Part shown: positions 7,716 to 17,953 of the stretch, piece by piece | Layout: the number at the start of each line of letters is the position of its first letter | Numbering within the stretch: position 1 is the first letter of the stretch | Origin: Bacteroidota bacterium | Lineage (GTDB): Bacteria > Bacteroidota > Bacteroidia > Flavobacteriales > Flavobacteriaceae | Direction of reading: 5' to 3' | DNA: 64,000 nt | Assembly (NCBI GenBank): GCA_018829465.1 | Contig: JAHJTN010000005.1 | Location: forward strand, 372,001 to 436,000 | Position numbers and translations under genes: made by a program | Notes under the pieces: generated by a model | Seen by the model: the letters and a program-made list of their open reading frames with translations, nothing else | The model's database searches: none | What the model was told of the DNA's origin: nothing

Positions 7716-8297
7716 TTATTGTAAACATTTTCGTAAACTTTCTTTGGCTCTTGAGAGCATGGTTCTGCAATTTCCGTGCGTCATATCCATCAACACTGCC
7801 ACTTCTTCTTGCGAATAACCTTCTAAATAATGCAAGGTTAAAATCAGGTTATAGTTGGCATGAAGGTTTTTCATGGCATGCATCATTTTTTTGAGTTGAT
7901 CCGGCATGCCTTCGGCATCTTCAAACGCCGCATCGCTTTCCGATGCCTCCGGCAATTCCTTATCGGTAACCACGGTCAATTGACTTCCGCTTGTTCTACA
8001 CGCTGTCAAACTTCCGTTGATGACGATGCGTTTCAACCAAGCGCCAAACATTTCGGGGTCTTTGAGCGTATGCAGCTTCTCAAACGCTTTTATAAATCCC
8101 TCTTGCATCACATCTTCGGCCATTTCGCGGTTTCGCACTATGCGGTATGCCGTGTTGTACATGGCCCGGTGATACCGGTCGTATATTTCCATCTGCGCAC
8201 GCCGATCTCCCGACTTACACATTTCTAGCAAATTGTCTATGCGGAGCGTGTTTTGCTTCAAAACGTAAACTTTGGTCTTATGATAAAGATGTACCAT
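7716..8297 (-). CDS. ECF RNA polymerase sigma factor
   Basis: A sigma-70 family ECF factor of up to 193 residues. Region 2 is clear (AYRIVRNREMAEDVMQEGFIKAF written in parts: AYRIVRN, AEDVMQEGF, AFEKLHTL), and region 4 shows the helix-turn-helix with LHYLEGYSQEEVAVLM and GNCRTMLSRAKESLR. The N-terminal 12 residues are atypical and an internal TTG start (giving MKQNTLRIDNL) is possible. It is the first gene of a four-gene operon with its anti-sigma factor and two exported beta-solenoid proteins, which are its most likely targets through autoregulation. Confidence 0.88.
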   Translation of the reverse strand: MVHLYHKTKVYVLKQNTLRIDNLLEMCKSGDRRAQMEIYDRYHRAMYNTAYRIVRNREMAEDVMQEGFIKAFEKLHTLKDPEMFGAWLKRIVINGSLTACRTSGSQLTVVTDKELPEASESDAAFEDAEGMPDQLKKMMHAMKNLHANYNLILTLHYLEGYSQEEVAVLMDMTHGNCRTMLSRAKESLRKCLQ

Positions 8298-8517
8298 GTA
8301 CGGTTTTGTTACAGTTGTTTTTGCTTTTTATTTTAAAGCGAAGTTTGATGGCTATTTTTATAATGCACCTTTTTGGCATAGCAATTGACTTAACAGCTTT
8401 GAAAAGAAAAACTAATTTAATGCATCCTATTGGCAAACAGTTTCTTACATTTATAGCTGTAAGTCTGCTTTTGTAAAAATATTGCATTTACCTGACATAT
8501 TGACTGAAAGAAACCCT

Positions 8518-10986
8518 ATGAATTCATCAAATTTTATAAGCATCGACAATTTGTCACTCCAAGACATAGACCACGAGTCTGAGCTCATCCCGCTGATGAC
8601 GCCGGAAGACGAAGCCGAAATAAACAAAGAAGCGCTACCCGAGTTATTGCCCATTTTACCTTTGCGCAACACGGTGTTGTTTCCCGGTGTCGTGATTCCC
8701 ATCACAGCCGGACGCGACAAATCGATCAAACTCATACAAGATGCCAATGCCAAAAAAGGTGTGATTGGTGTAGTGGCTCAAAAAAACGAAGAAACAGGCG
8801 AACCCGGTTTTGAAGACTTACATCGCGTGGGTACGGTGGCTCGTATTTTGAAAGTACTCAAAATGCCCGATGGCAACACTATGGTCATCATTCAAGGAAA
8901 AAAGCGTTTCGAACTTACCGAAATGGTTTCAGAAAAGCCCTATCTGATTGCAAAAGTACAAGAGGTACCCGAGTTGAGACCCAAAAAAGGTGAAAAGGAG
9001 TTCAGGGCTATACTAGATTCTATCCGTGAAACGGCCCTCAAAATTATCCACGAAAGTCCCAACATCCCTTCTGAGGCGTCCTTTGCCATCAAAAATATAG
9101 AAAGCGGTGCCTTTTTGGTGAATTTTGTCGCTTCCAATTTAGACTTGAACGTCAAAGACAAACAAGACCTTCTAGACACCAACGACTTAAAAGCGCGTGC
9201 GCTGAAAGCCCTGAAATACATGACGTTGGAATTACAGAAACTGGAATTGCGCAACGACATACAGTCAAAAGTCCGCAGTGATATTGACCAACAACAACGC
9301 GAATATTTTCTGCACCAACAAATCAAAACCATACAAGAAGAACTGGGTGGGATTTCATTTGAAGAGGAACTCGACGAGATGGTGAAGCTAGCAGAAAAGA
9401 AAAAATGGAACGAGAAAACGAAAGCGCATTACGAGAAAGAGTTTGGCAAATTGCAACGCATGAATCCACAGGTTGCAGAGTATTCGCTACAGCGAAATTA
9501 CCTCGATTTGATGCTAGAACTTCCTTGGAATGCATATTCCAAAGATAAATTTGATCTCAAACGTGCCGAGCGTATTTTAAACCGTGATCACTTTGGATTG
9601 GACGATGTAAAGAAACGCATATTGGAATACTTGGCCGTGCTAAAACTTCGAAACGATATGAAGTCGCCCATTCTGTGCTTGTACGGACCGCCGGGTGTAG
9701 GAAAAACCTCTTTAGGAAAGTCAATTGCAGAGGCCATCGGGCGCAAATACGTGCGTATGTCTTTGGGCGGTTTGCGTGACGAAGCTGAAATACGCGGACA
9801 CAGAAAAACTTACATCGGTGCTATGCCCGGACGTATTTTGCAAAACATCAAAAAAGCCGGAACTTCCAATCCGGTATTTGTTTTGGACGAAATAGACAAA
9901 TTGTCAAACAGCCACCAAGGCGATCCTTCGTCTGCCATGCTGGAAGTATTAGACCCGGAACAAAATGTTGATTTTTACGACAATTTTTTGGAGCTTGGTT
10001 ATGACTTGTCCAAAGTGATGTTTATCGCCACTGCCAACGATTTGTCAACCCTACAGCCCGCCCTGCGCGACAGAATGGAAATTATTCCTGTAAGCGGTTA
10101 CACCATTGAAGAAAAAGTAGAAATCGCCAAAGGTTTTTTAGTGCCTAAACTCATTGCAGACCACGGTATTCAAAAAACGGATATCAAAATAGGTAAACGA
10201 GAATTGGAAAAAATTGTGGAAGGTTATACGCGGGAATCCGGTGTGCGCGGCCTGGAAAAGCAATTGGCCAAAGTGGTCAGGTTTGTAGCAAAGTCCATTG
10301 CCATGGAGGAACCCTACGAACCAAAAATTTCGATGGAAACCATTCGGAAAGTTTTAGGTCCGGCCAGAATGCAACGCGACCGCACCGAGAATAATGAAAT
10401 TGCCGGCGTGGTGACCGGATTGGCATGGACTGCCGTAGGCGGCGACATTTTGTTTATCGAATCCATTCTCTCCAAAGGCAAGGGCTTGCTCAACGTAACG
10501 GGGAATTTGGGAAAAGTTATGAATGAATCTGCAATCATCGCTTTAGAATACATCAAATCGCACGCAGAAGAACTGGAAATAAACCCGAATGTTTTTGACC
10601 ATTACAACATTCACATCCACGTACCTGAAGGTGCCACCCCCAAAGACGGCCCATCGGCAGGAATCACTATGTTGACTTCCTTAGTGTCATTGTTTACACA
10701 GCGTAAAGTAAAGAAAAACCTCGCTATGACCGGCGAAATCACACTACGGGGAAAAGTATTGCCTGTGGGTGGTATCAAAGAAAAAATTCTGGCTGCCAAA
10801 CGTGCCGGTATAACGGAAATCATTTTGTGTGAAGAAAACAGACACGATATTGAAGAAATCAAAGAAGATTACCTGAAAGGTTTACAATTTATTTACGTGT
10901 CCGACATGGGCGAAGTTTTGCAAAATGCTTTAACCCGTCAAAAAGTAAAAAACGCAAAAACATTGGAAGTTCCCAACAAAAATTGA
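8518..10986 (+). CDS. lon: ATP-dependent Lon protease
   Basis: A full-length LonA serine protease of about 822 residues. An N-terminal substrate-binding domain ([15 protein letters not shown]) is followed by the AAA+ module with Walker [10 protein letters not shown] and Walker [12 protein letters not shown], and the C-terminal protease domain with catalytic Ser in DGPSAGITM and Lys in [14 protein letters not shown]. It degrades misfolded and regulatory proteins in the cytoplasm. I chose the ATG at 8518 over a TTG at 8482, because the extra 12 residues look non-coding. It is transcribed alone; the 184-base divergent gap to the ECF sigma gene holds its promoter, but no clear TAnnTTTG box is visible there. 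Confidence 0.98.
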   Translation: MNSSNFISIDNLSLQDIDHESELIPLMTPEDEAEINKEALPELLPILPLRNTVLFPGVVIPITAGRDKSIKLIQDANAKKGVIGVVAQKNEETGEPGFEDLHRVGTVARILKVLKMPDGNTMVIIQGKKRFELTEMVSEKPYLIAKVQEVPELRPKKGEKEFRAILDSIRETALKIIHESPNIPSEASFAIKNIESGAFLVNFVASNLDLNVKDKQDLLDTNDLKARALKALKYMTLELQKLELRNDIQSKVRSDIDQQQREYFLHQQIKTIQEELGGISFEEELDEMVKLAEKKKWNEKTKAHYEKEFGKLQRMNPQVAEYSLQRNYLDLMLELPWNAYSKDKFDLKRAERILNRDHFGLDDVKKRILEYLAVLKLRNDMKSPILCLYGPPGVGKTSLGKSIAEAIGRKYVRMSLGGLRDEAEIRGHRKTYIGAMPGRILQNIKKAGTSNPVFVLDEIDKLSNSHQGDPSSAMLEVLDPEQNVDFYDNFLELGYDLSKVMFIATANDLSTLQPALRDRMEIIPVSGYTIEEKVEIAKGFLVPKLIADHGIQKTDIKIGKRELEKIVEGYTRESGVRGLEKQLAKVVRFVAKSIAMEEPYEPKISMETIRKVLGPARMQRDRTENNEIAGVVTGLAWTAVGGDILFIESILSKGKGLLNVTGNLGKVMNESAIIALEYIKSHAEELEINPNVFDHYNIHIHVPEGATPKDGPSAGITMLTSLVSLFTQRKVKKNLAMTGEITLRGKVLPVGGIKEKILAAKRAGITEIILCEENRHDIEEIKEDYLKGLQFIYVSDMGEVLQNALTRQKVKNAKTLEVPNKN

Positions 10987-11035
10987 GGCGCGTTTTAACT
11001 TCACAAAATAAAAAACAGGCTAGTTCGTTTTCTGA

Positions 11036-12073
11036 ATGATTCGTTACCTTGCCGGCATGCAGCGAAAATTGTGGAATCTATTGGTTTTTCTATTCATTCA
11101 GTCGGCAATGGCGCAGGTTGGGGGCAGAAGTACATTCGAATTTCTCAACCTCATTTCCTCTCCGCGTCAGGCCGCATTAGGCGGAAAAGTCATTACCATA
11201 TATGACGATGATGTAAATGCACCGCTCTTCAACCCGGCTACCATCAACGTGGACATGGGCAACCAATTGGCCGTCAATTTTGTCGATTATTTAGGAGATG
11301 TGACTTATGGTTCAGCATCCTACGCCTATACTTATGACAGGCATGTGCAAACTTTTCACGCCGGGGTTACCTACATAAACTACGGCACTTTCGAAGGACG
11401 CGATATCAACGGGGAATTCACCAACAGTTTTCGCGGCAACGAAGTTGCCCTTTCCATGGGATATGCGCGCAACATCTTGTTTACCGATTTTTACGTAGGC
11501 GGCAGTGTGAAGTTGATATCTTCACAACTCGAAGATTTCACCTCTTTGGGTGGCGCAGTCGATTTAGGCCTTATTTATGTCAACGAACGCTGGGGTGTCA
11601 ATATGTCTGTTGTCATACGAAATTTGGGTGTACAGTTCACAAAATTTGACGATCGCCGAGAGGACCTCCCTTTTGAAGTGATTGCGGGCATTTCTCAAAA
11701 ACTAAATCACTTGCCTTTTAGATGGCACTTGACCATGGAAAACCTACAACAGTGGGATACAACCTTCGAAAACCCGGAACGCAACCGAGAAGGCGTTGGT
11801 GAAAACGTAGTGGACGGTGATGTGTCGTTTATAAACAATGCTTTTCGGCACTTGTTGGCCGGGGTCGAATTTTTTCCGGACAAAGCCATCAACTTGCGTT
11901 TGGGGTACAATTTTAGACGTGGCGAAGAACTCCGATTTGTAGAACAACGCTCTTTTGCAGGAATATCGGCTGGTTTTGGAATAAAAATTAACAATTTAAA
12001 GTTTAATTATACCTTTGCCAAATACACTACAGCCGTTAATTCCAGCTTTTTCGGCCTGAACATTTATCTCTGA
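11036..12073 (+). CDS. porQ: Type IX secretion system protein PorQ
   Basis: A 345-residue outer-membrane beta-barrel related to PorV, with a signal peptide (WNLLVFLFIQSAMAQ) and the family opening FEFLNLISSPRQAALGG. PorQ belongs to the attachment complex of the T9SS, which processes and anchors secreted proteins at the cell surface. The stop codon overlaps the cmk start (TGATG), a porQ-cmk linkage often seen in flavobacteria. An internal ATG at 11057 gives an equally good signal peptide. The T9SS-sorted product at 30147-32453 is a potential client. Confidence 0.88.
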   Translation: MIRYLAGMQRKLWNLLVFLFIQSAMAQVGGRSTFEFLNLISSPRQAALGGKVITIYDDDVNAPLFNPATINVDMGNQLAVNFVDYLGDVTYGSASYAYTYDRHVQTFHAGVTYINYGTFEGRDINGEFTNSFRGNEVALSMGYARNILFTDFYVGGSVKLISSQLEDFTSLGGAVDLGLIYVNERWGVNMSVVIRNLGVQFTKFDDRREDLPFEVIAGISQKLNHLPFRWHLTMENLQQWDTTFENPERNREGVGENVVDGDVSFINNAFRHLLAGVEFFPDKAINLRLGYNFRRGEELRFVEQRSFAGISAGFGIKINNLKFNYTFAKYTTAVNSSFFGLNIYL

Positions 12074-12774
12074 TGCCAGACATTATTATTGCCATAGACG
12101 GGCATTCCTCTACCGGAAAAAGTACGCTTGCCAAAAAATTGGCCAAAGAATTGGGTTATGCCTTCATAGACACAGGAGCCATGTACAGGGCCGTAACCTT
12201 ACACGCTTTGAGAAAAGGTTACTTTAACAATAAACAACTAAACACTCAAGCTTTGGTTGCAGACTTGGCAGCTATGAAACTGCGCTTTATCTGCGACACC
12301 CAAACCGGCAAGTCAGAAATGTACCTGAACGGTGAAAATGTAGAAGCTTTCATCAGAAGCATGGACGTGTCCGAAAAAGTCAGTTTGGTGGCAATTGTTC
12401 CCGAAGTTCGACAAAAATTAGTTGCCCAACAACACGATATGGGCATCGAAAAAGGCATCGTGATGGACGGTAGAGATATTGGCACCGTTGTTTTTCCGGA
12501 TGCAGAATTAAAAATATTTATGACGGCCTCAGCCGAAATCAGGGCGAAAAGAAGGTTTGAGGAATTAAGCGCGAAAGGTCATCAAGAAACCTACGAAGAT
12601 GTCCTTAAAAACGTAATCGAGCGCGATGATCTCGATTCCAACAGAAGCGAATCGCCTCTTAAAAAAGCACCCGATTCTAAAACGCTTGACAACAGCTACC
12701 TTAGCCAAGACGAGCAATTCGACATCGCCTTGGCATGGGCAAAAAAAGCCATCGCAGAAACAGTGCATTCTTAA
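12073..12774 (+). CDS. cmk: (d)CMP kinase
   Basis: Cytidylate kinase of 233 residues that phosphorylates CMP and dCMP with ATP for nucleotide recycling. The P-loop is GHSSTGKST, followed by FIDTGAMYRAV for nucleotide binding and the family signature MDGRDIGTVVFPDAELK, then the LID region with RAKRRFEEL. Length and motifs are normal. It overlaps porQ by one base and is therefore translationally coupled to it. Confidence 0.96.
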   Translation: MPDIIIAIDGHSSTGKSTLAKKLAKELGYAFIDTGAMYRAVTLHALRKGYFNNKQLNTQALVADLAAMKLRFICDTQTGKSEMYLNGENVEAFIRSMDVSEKVSLVAIVPEVRQKLVAQQHDMGIEKGIVMDGRDIGTVVFPDAELKIFMTASAEIRAKRRFEELSAKGHQETYEDVLKNVIERDDLDSNRSESPLKKAPDSKTLDNSYLSQDEQFDIALAWAKKAIAETVHS

Positions 12775-12869
12775 AGTAGAAAAACAGCCTGCCCTACAAT
12801 TTTTTAGATAGGCTTAGGCAACTGAATTCTTTTTCTTACTTTTATCCAAACCTTAAATTCCAAAATCTG

Positions 12870-14306
12870 ATGAAAAAAACACTTTATGGTGTGGTTTTGC
12901 TGTTGTTAATACCTATTATAGGCCTTGCACAGGCAAAACTTACCAAAAACAAACAGGCTTTGTTGGCCTCTATTGCCAAGCACGAGCCCAAACTTATTGA
13001 AATTAGCGACGCCATTTGGGCCAACGCCGAGGTAGCTTTTGAAGAACAAAAATCGTATAAACTATTGGCCGATTATGCCCGCGAAAACGGTTTTACCGTA
13101 ACAGAAAATATCGGTGGCATCCCTACGGCTTTTACAGCGACTTATGGCTCTGGCAGTCCAGTGATTAGTATCTTGGGCGAGTTTGATGCCTTGCCTGGAT
13201 TGTCTCAAAAAACAGTACCGACCAAAGATCCGTTGGAAGAAGGTGGCGCCGGACACGGATGCGGGCACAATCTTTTTGGTACAGCAAGTTTGGGTGCAGC
13301 CATAGCCGTTAAAGAGCTGATAGCAGCCGGAAAAATTAAAGGGACTGTCAAGTTTATAGGCACGCCGGCCGAAGAGAAATTTTTTGGTAAACTTTGGATG
13401 ATTGAAGCCGGAGCCTGGGATGGCGTGGACGTAAATGTCAGCTGGCATCCCGGTGCCAATACAGAAGCCGATGTGCAAACTACACTTGCCTTAGTCGATT
13501 TTAAAGTAGAATTTTTTGGTCAGGCGGCGCATGCTTCAGCAGATCCTTGGAACGGCCGTAGCGCTAGCGATGCCTTAGAACTCTACACAACCGGCATCAA
13601 CTATTACAGAGAACATATACAACCAACCGTTCGCATTCACTACCACATCCAAGATGGCGGGCAAGTGGTAAATGTGGTGCCGGATTACAGCCGCTTGTGG
13701 GTTCGTGTGCGCAACACCACTACCGAGGGGATGTTGCCCGTGTATGAACAAGTGAAAAAAATGGCCGAAGGCGCAGCCATTATGGCCAATGTAGATTATA
13801 AAATTTCGCTAATTTCCGGCATTCGCGAAGTGTTGGTAAACCGCGCCGGCGGTCAAATTATGCAAGACAACTTGGAACTGCTAGGCCCTATTGAATACAC
13901 CGGTGAGGAAGAAGCCTTCGGTAAAAAAATACAAGAAGCCACCGGCAAACCACTCGTGGGCATGGACAGTAAGATAAGTCCGCTTCGGGAAACGCTTGAA
14001 CACCCGGGCGGTGGCTCTACCGATGTGGGAGACGTAAGTTGGGTGGTGCCTAACATTAACCTGAGCGTGACAGTGGCTCCTAAGGATACGCCATGGCATT
14101 CATGGGCGGTAGTGGCCTGTGGCGGCATGTCTATTGGACACAAAGGCATGATACACGCTACCAAAGCACTATCTTTTACCATGCTCGATTTGTTTGAAGA
14201 CTCGAAGAAAGTAGAGGCTATTAAAGCGGAGTTTAAGAACCGCAAAGGCAATTTCCAATACAAAGCTTTAATTCCCGATGGCCCGCCTCCGGTAGGCGCC
14301 AATTGA
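12870..14306 (+). CDS. Exported M20 amidohydrolase (AbgB-like)
   Basis: A 478-residue zinc amidohydrolase of the M20D group, related to p-aminobenzoyl-glutamate hydrolase subunit B. A signal peptide (VVLLLLIPIIGLAQ) places it in the periplasm. Metal-site segments are visible: GEFDALPGLSQ, GHGCGHNLFGTAS and GTPAEEKFFGK, with a dimerisation insert containing GQAAHASADPWNGRSA. The late conserved part reads STDVGDVSWVVP. Substrate cannot be fixed from sequence; AbgB-like enzymes cleave N-acyl amino acids or folate breakdown products. It stands alone, and its 3' end faces the OMP gene at 14397 across a 33-bp palindrome. Confidence 0.88.
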   Translation: MKKTLYGVVLLLLIPIIGLAQAKLTKNKQALLASIAKHEPKLIEISDAIWANAEVAFEEQKSYKLLADYARENGFTVTENIGGIPTAFTATYGSGSPVISILGEFDALPGLSQKTVPTKDPLEEGGAGHGCGHNLFGTASLGAAIAVKELIAAGKIKGTVKFIGTPAEEKFFGKLWMIEAGAWDGVDVNVSWHPGANTEADVQTTLALVDFKVEFFGQAAHASADPWNGRSASDALELYTTGINYYREHIQPTVRIHYHIQDGGQVVNVVPDYSRLWVRVRNTTTEGMLPVYEQVKKMAEGAAIMANVDYKISLISGIREVLVNRAGGQIMQDNLELLGPIEYTGEEEAFGKKIQEATGKPLVGMDSKISPLRETLEHPGGGSTDVGDVSWVVPNINLSVTVAPKDTPWHSWAVVACGGMSIGHKGMIHATKALSFTMLDLFEDSKKVEAIKAEFKNRKGNFQYKALIPDGPPPVGAN

Positions 14307-14356
14307 TTTTGCAAGAATCGTGGGAATTTAAAATTTTGAATGTGGGTTGAAAGATG

Positions 14357-14389
14357 AATCCTGAAAGGTTTTGAAAACCTTTCAGGATT
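14357..14389. repeat. 33-bp palindromic repeat, copy 1 (terminator-like)
   Basis: A perfect palindrome with inner arms GAAAGGTTTT and AAAACCTTTC around a single G and outer arms AATCCT/AGGATT. It lies between the convergent amidohydrolase and OMP genes and is followed by a run of T, so on the plus strand it is a good terminator. It is one of five related copies in the window. Confidence 0.85.
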
Positions 14390-14396
14390 TTTTTTT

Positions 14397-17075
14397 TTAA
14401 AGTTTGTAGCGAACGGTGAAAAGCCAAATACGAGGCAAGATAAAAGTAGCTTGCTCGGTCACCAAGAGTTCGGAGAAACTGTTGGCGTTTCGGGAAGCGT
14501 TGTTAATATAATTGGTTACGGATAGGTCAAAACTCCAGGGGCTGTTTTCTTTTTTATAGGAGAGTGAACCCGTTCCTGTTTCAAAACGAATGTTTTGCGC
14601 AGTAAGAATATTGCGATTTTTAGTGGCTTCATAATCGGCCCTAACGGTAAAATTTTTCAAAAAGTCGTATTCGAGTTCAGCTTCAAACAAATCATTTCTA
14701 AAACGGGACAGGTTCAGGTCGGACGAAAACGAGTTCCAGCTTCTTTGAAAACCGACTTTTAAAGTGGGTACTTTCTTATAATTTGTTTTAAGGCTGCCAC
14801 CAAAAGTGGTGTTTACGCTCGTGTTTTCTGTACGCTCATTGTTGATGTTTTGTATATAATCGGAGTGGTTCCAACGGCTTGTGAGGGTGGCTGTAAATTT
14901 GTAAATGATTTTACGAACATTGGCATTGAAGCCCCAGTTGTTTTCGGGATTATCGGTAAAAACGGGGATATTGAAACGGTTAATGCCCTCTTGTTGGGTT
15001 TGTTGCCTAATGCTTCTTTCTTTGTGGTTGTAGTTGAGGTTGGCAAACAACATAAGCCCACGGAAAATACTGGTTTTGTTGTAATTGAGGGCAAAGGTAT
15101 GAAAACGTTCTTGCTGAAGTTGCGGATTGCCTCTAAAGACAAAGTTATACGATTGCAGCATGAAATTGCCCGAAAAATTATCGGCTTGTGGCAAGCTGTT
15201 GTCGAGCTTGTATTTAAAAACAAATTTTTCAGAATTGTTAAACTCCACATTGCTGGTCCATTCGGGTTGCAACCGCCAGTTTTGCGTGGTGGTGTTGCCG
15301 TTGTTGTTTTGGCGCGTTTCCCAATAGTAGCGGTTCAAGAAAACCCCTGCCGTATGGGTACTAATGCCCCAACGGAATTTGTATTCTGCTCCCAAAAAAG
15401 CATCATTTTGTCTGAAGCGCAAGTCGTTGCCAAACCCGGCATTGCTAAAACTGTTTACCGCACCGTTGGTGAGCAGTTGGTTTTCGGAGGTTTGCAGGTA
15501 ATCGTCGGAGAAGGTATTGCCGAGGCTGAAATATATATGGTTGTCTCCGTTAATAATCCAGTAATGTTTATAGAGGACATCTAAGTAGTTTGACGATTCT
15601 TCTTTCACTTGTTTTACATTAAAAACTTCATCATCGAGCAGGGGGATAAACCCTGCTAGGAAAGGGCGATCTACTATCCACTGGTTGTCGGGGGTGGTGC
15701 GTTCGTAAATGTGGTTCACCACCAAAGAAGTGGTTTTGCTAGGATTTACCGATCTGTGCCACTCGAGAAACTGTGTAGCATTGATGCTACCGGCATCGCG
15801 AAAAGTATTGAAGTTGGTGTTGTTGAGTCCATCAAAAACGGAGAGCCTGTTCGCCGACTCGTTGTCTGAGGCTTTTATATTTACATCGTAATACCATTCA
15901 GTGTTTTGGTTAGGGGTGTAGTTGACCCTCGCTTTGGCAACGCCCAAAAGGTTGCGGTCGGTACCGTTATTTTGCCTGTTTTCGGTTTGCAGGGTGTCGG
16001 GTAGGAAAAAGCGGTTAAAAGTTTGGGAAGCAGTGCGCAATCTGCTTTTGGAAAAGAGCAGATAACCCGAAACGGAAAACTTTTCGTTTAGCTCTTGGTC
16101 TATGTTCACGGCGGCGAACTCGGAGGTGTTTTCGATAACATCGCGGTTGGCGTTCATAAAAAGCCTGAGCCCCGAACTAAAACTACGGGTGTTGCGCAAG
16201 AGGTTGCTGATACCGCCTTCGAAGCGCATAAAATCGGAGAAGGTAAAAGTTTCCTTGCCTACATCGTTTAGATTGCCAATAAAGGAAACGTTGGTTTTTG
16301 GACTGTAGTAAAACAAAGCTGCGTGGGTGTTGTAGTGTTCGTCGTTGCCCGCTCCTGCTTCGAGGTCGCCAAAAATAAATTTCTTTTTGTCTTCTTTTAG
16401 TTTTACGTTCATGGCGAGTTGGTCGCTGTCGTTCACGTTTTTGAGCAGTGCCACTTCGTTATAGTCGTCTATCACCTCTATTTTATCGAGGGCATCGGCA
16501 GGGATATTTTCTACGGCCAACTTGCTGCCGCCGCCAAAAAAAGGCTTGTTTTCTACCAGCATTTTGTTGATTTTTCGGCCTTGGTAGGTTACGCCTCCGT
16601 CTTTATCGACTTCTACGCCCGGTAGTTTTTCGAGTACTTCTTTCATTTTGCGTTCGTTGCCCGATGCAAAAGAACTTACATTGTAGGTAACGGTATCTTT
16701 TTTGATGACTATGGGCTTAAACTCGTGGGTGAGGGTGATTTCATCGAGTTGCTCGCCGGAAGATTCCAGATAGAAGTTGTGTTCTTTGAGCGGGTTGTCC
16801 GGTTGGAGTAACAGGGTTTGCTCGTGGTAGCCCAAATAGCTGACTATGATTTGATAGGCTGTTTTGGCATCGAGCCCGAGGCGGTAGCGGCCTTTGGCGT
16901 CGCTAATGGCAAAGCGGAGGTTGGCTCCTTCTGCTAGGGGTTTGGCAATGATGTTGGCGTTTTCGAGCGGTACTTGAAGGCTGTCGGCCACTACACCGGT
17001 AAGCGTTCGGGTTTGGGCAATAGCCAAAGGGACACTTAGCATAGTGAAGAAGCAATAAAACAATAGCTTTTGCAT
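14397..17075 (-). CDS. Large TonB-receptor-like outer-membrane barrel (GLPGLI cluster)
   Basis: An 892-residue outer-membrane protein. After a signal peptide (MQKLLFYCFFTMLSVPLAIA) there is a carboxypeptidase-like regulatory domain (TLTGVVADSLQVPLENANI), a plug-like region (LEKLPGVEVDKDGGVTYQG, ALDKIEVIDDYNEVALLKN) and a long C-terminal barrel of the OMP_b-brl_3 type. It is paralogous to the protein at 35491-38178; both share DKVEV-type plug motifs and VNDSD. It is the last gene of a minus-strand cluster with four GLPGLI genes and two small secreted proteins. No ligand can be named. The recurrent pairing with GLPGLI proteins suggests a joint function in transport or surface assembly. Confidence 0.85.
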   Translation of the reverse strand: MQKLLFYCFFTMLSVPLAIAQTRTLTGVVADSLQVPLENANIIAKPLAEGANLRFAISDAKGRYRLGLDAKTAYQIIVSYLGYHEQTLLLQPDNPLKEHNFYLESSGEQLDEITLTHEFKPIVIKKDTVTYNVSSFASGNERKMKEVLEKLPGVEVDKDGGVTYQGRKINKMLVENKPFFGGGSKLAVENIPADALDKIEVIDDYNEVALLKNVNDSDQLAMNVKLKEDKKKFIFGDLEAGAGNDEHYNTHAALFYYSPKTNVSFIGNLNDVGKETFTFSDFMRFEGGISNLLRNTRSFSSGLRLFMNANRDVIENTSEFAAVNIDQELNEKFSVSGYLLFSKSRLRTASQTFNRFFLPDTLQTENRQNNGTDRNLLGVAKARVNYTPNQNTEWYYDVNIKASDNESANRLSVFDGLNNTNFNTFRDAGSINATQFLEWHRSVNPSKTTSLVVNHIYERTTPDNQWIVDRPFLAGFIPLLDDEVFNVKQVKEESSNYLDVLYKHYWIINGDNHIYFSLGNTFSDDYLQTSENQLLTNGAVNSFSNAGFGNDLRFRQNDAFLGAEYKFRWGISTHTAGVFLNRYYWETRQNNNGNTTTQNWRLQPEWTSNVEFNNSEKFVFKYKLDNSLPQADNFSGNFMLQSYNFVFRGNPQLQQERFHTFALNYNKTSIFRGLMLFANLNYNHKERSIRQQTQQEGINRFNIPVFTDNPENNWGFNANVRKIIYKFTATLTSRWNHSDYIQNINNERTENTSVNTTFGGSLKTNYKKVPTLKVGFQRSWNSFSSDLNLSRFRNDLFEAELEYDFLKNFTVRADYEATKNRNILTAQNIRFETGTGSLSYKKENSPWSFDLSVTNYINNASRNANSFSELLVTEQATFILPRIWLFTVRYKL

Positions 17076-17121
17076 AGGCTAAAAGGTTAGCATGGGAGGC
17101 TTTTAATATTTGTTTTTGGTA

Positions 17122-17853
17122 TCAATTACGCATTTTTTTTAAGTTTTCCTTAGCCTTTTCTCCCATTTGATCCAATTGTTTTTGAGTTACGAGTTTACCT
17201 TTAACAGGTTTTTCGATTTCGGGCAAAATTTCCGGATTGAAGTTTATATGGGTTGCATAGTAGAGGTAAGAAATTAAATTATTCGTCACACTTAATTCTA
17301 AAATGAGTCCGGGTAAATTTCCATATCCGGCTGGGCCAAACCTAAGGTAAACATCAGGTGCATACCATACAATTATTTCATAATTTACCTGCTCTAAAAT
17401 TGCTTTATAGCACACAAAAGCACCTATTGTTTTGGTTTCATCTGTTAGTTCCCAATTTTGAGCATCTAAAGCCGTTTTGAGCAAAACAGTAGTGCCGTAT
17501 GCCTCTAATTGGTGTAGTTTGATTTTTTCTGTTTGATCCGTATAATACACTCCATCACCACCTACTAGCGTGTAAGCAAATTTTGACAAGCTATTATTGT
17601 GGGTGTCCATGGAGTTGCTTGTCTTGAACAGACTTTTATTTCCGTTGATGAGCAACACAAAGGAACTTTCATTTAGAAAGTCTTTGGCCTCCAGAATTAG
17701 GTTTTCCAAATACGCGTTTCTATTTGCGTTCGTTTTTGGTTGTTGTTCATCAACGAAATTGATTTTGTATGCAATTGCAGCGGCGTTTTGCGGTAAAACC
17801 ACAAGCGGTACAAAAAGGAGTAAAAGCTGAAATATGTGACGGGGCTTTGGCAC
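17122..17853 (-). CDS. GLPGLI family protein (copy 1)
   Basis: A 243-residue exported protein of the GLPGLI family (TIGR01200), named after a conserved motif seen here as NLPGLILELS. A signal peptide (QLLLLFVPLVVLPQNAAA) is followed by the family pattern: WELTDETKTIGAFVCYKA, then IIVWYAPDVYLRFGP, the GLPGLI motif, and the C-terminal KPVKGKLVTQKQLD. The family has no established biochemical function. It lies 46 bases upstream of the large barrel gene. The motif order (oxidation-proof single Cys in CYKA, WYAP, GP.GY.GLPGLI) is shared by all five copies in the window. Confidence 0.88.
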   Translation of the reverse strand: MPKPRHIFQLLLLFVPLVVLPQNAAAIAYKINFVDEQQPKTNANRNAYLENLILEAKDFLNESSFVLLINGNKSLFKTSNSMDTHNNSLSKFAYTLVGGDGVYYTDQTEKIKLHQLEAYGTTVLLKTALDAQNWELTDETKTIGAFVCYKAILEQVNYEIIVWYAPDVYLRFGPAGYGNLPGLILELSVTNNLISYLYYATHINFNPEILPEIEKPVKGKLVTQKQLDQMGEKAKENLKKMRN

Positions 17854-17953
17854 GAAGTGAAATTTAGTGCAATGTAACTAATTTTTTAGTTACAAATTGT
17901 TAAATATCTATATAAAGTGAATTTAAGACCAAAATTTAATCATATAACTGAAT

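Noticed and set aside
14850-15584. Plus-strand open frame of 244 codons
   Set aside because: It is the reverse-strand shadow of the large barrel gene at 14397-17075, whose domains are clear; nothing supports a second product.
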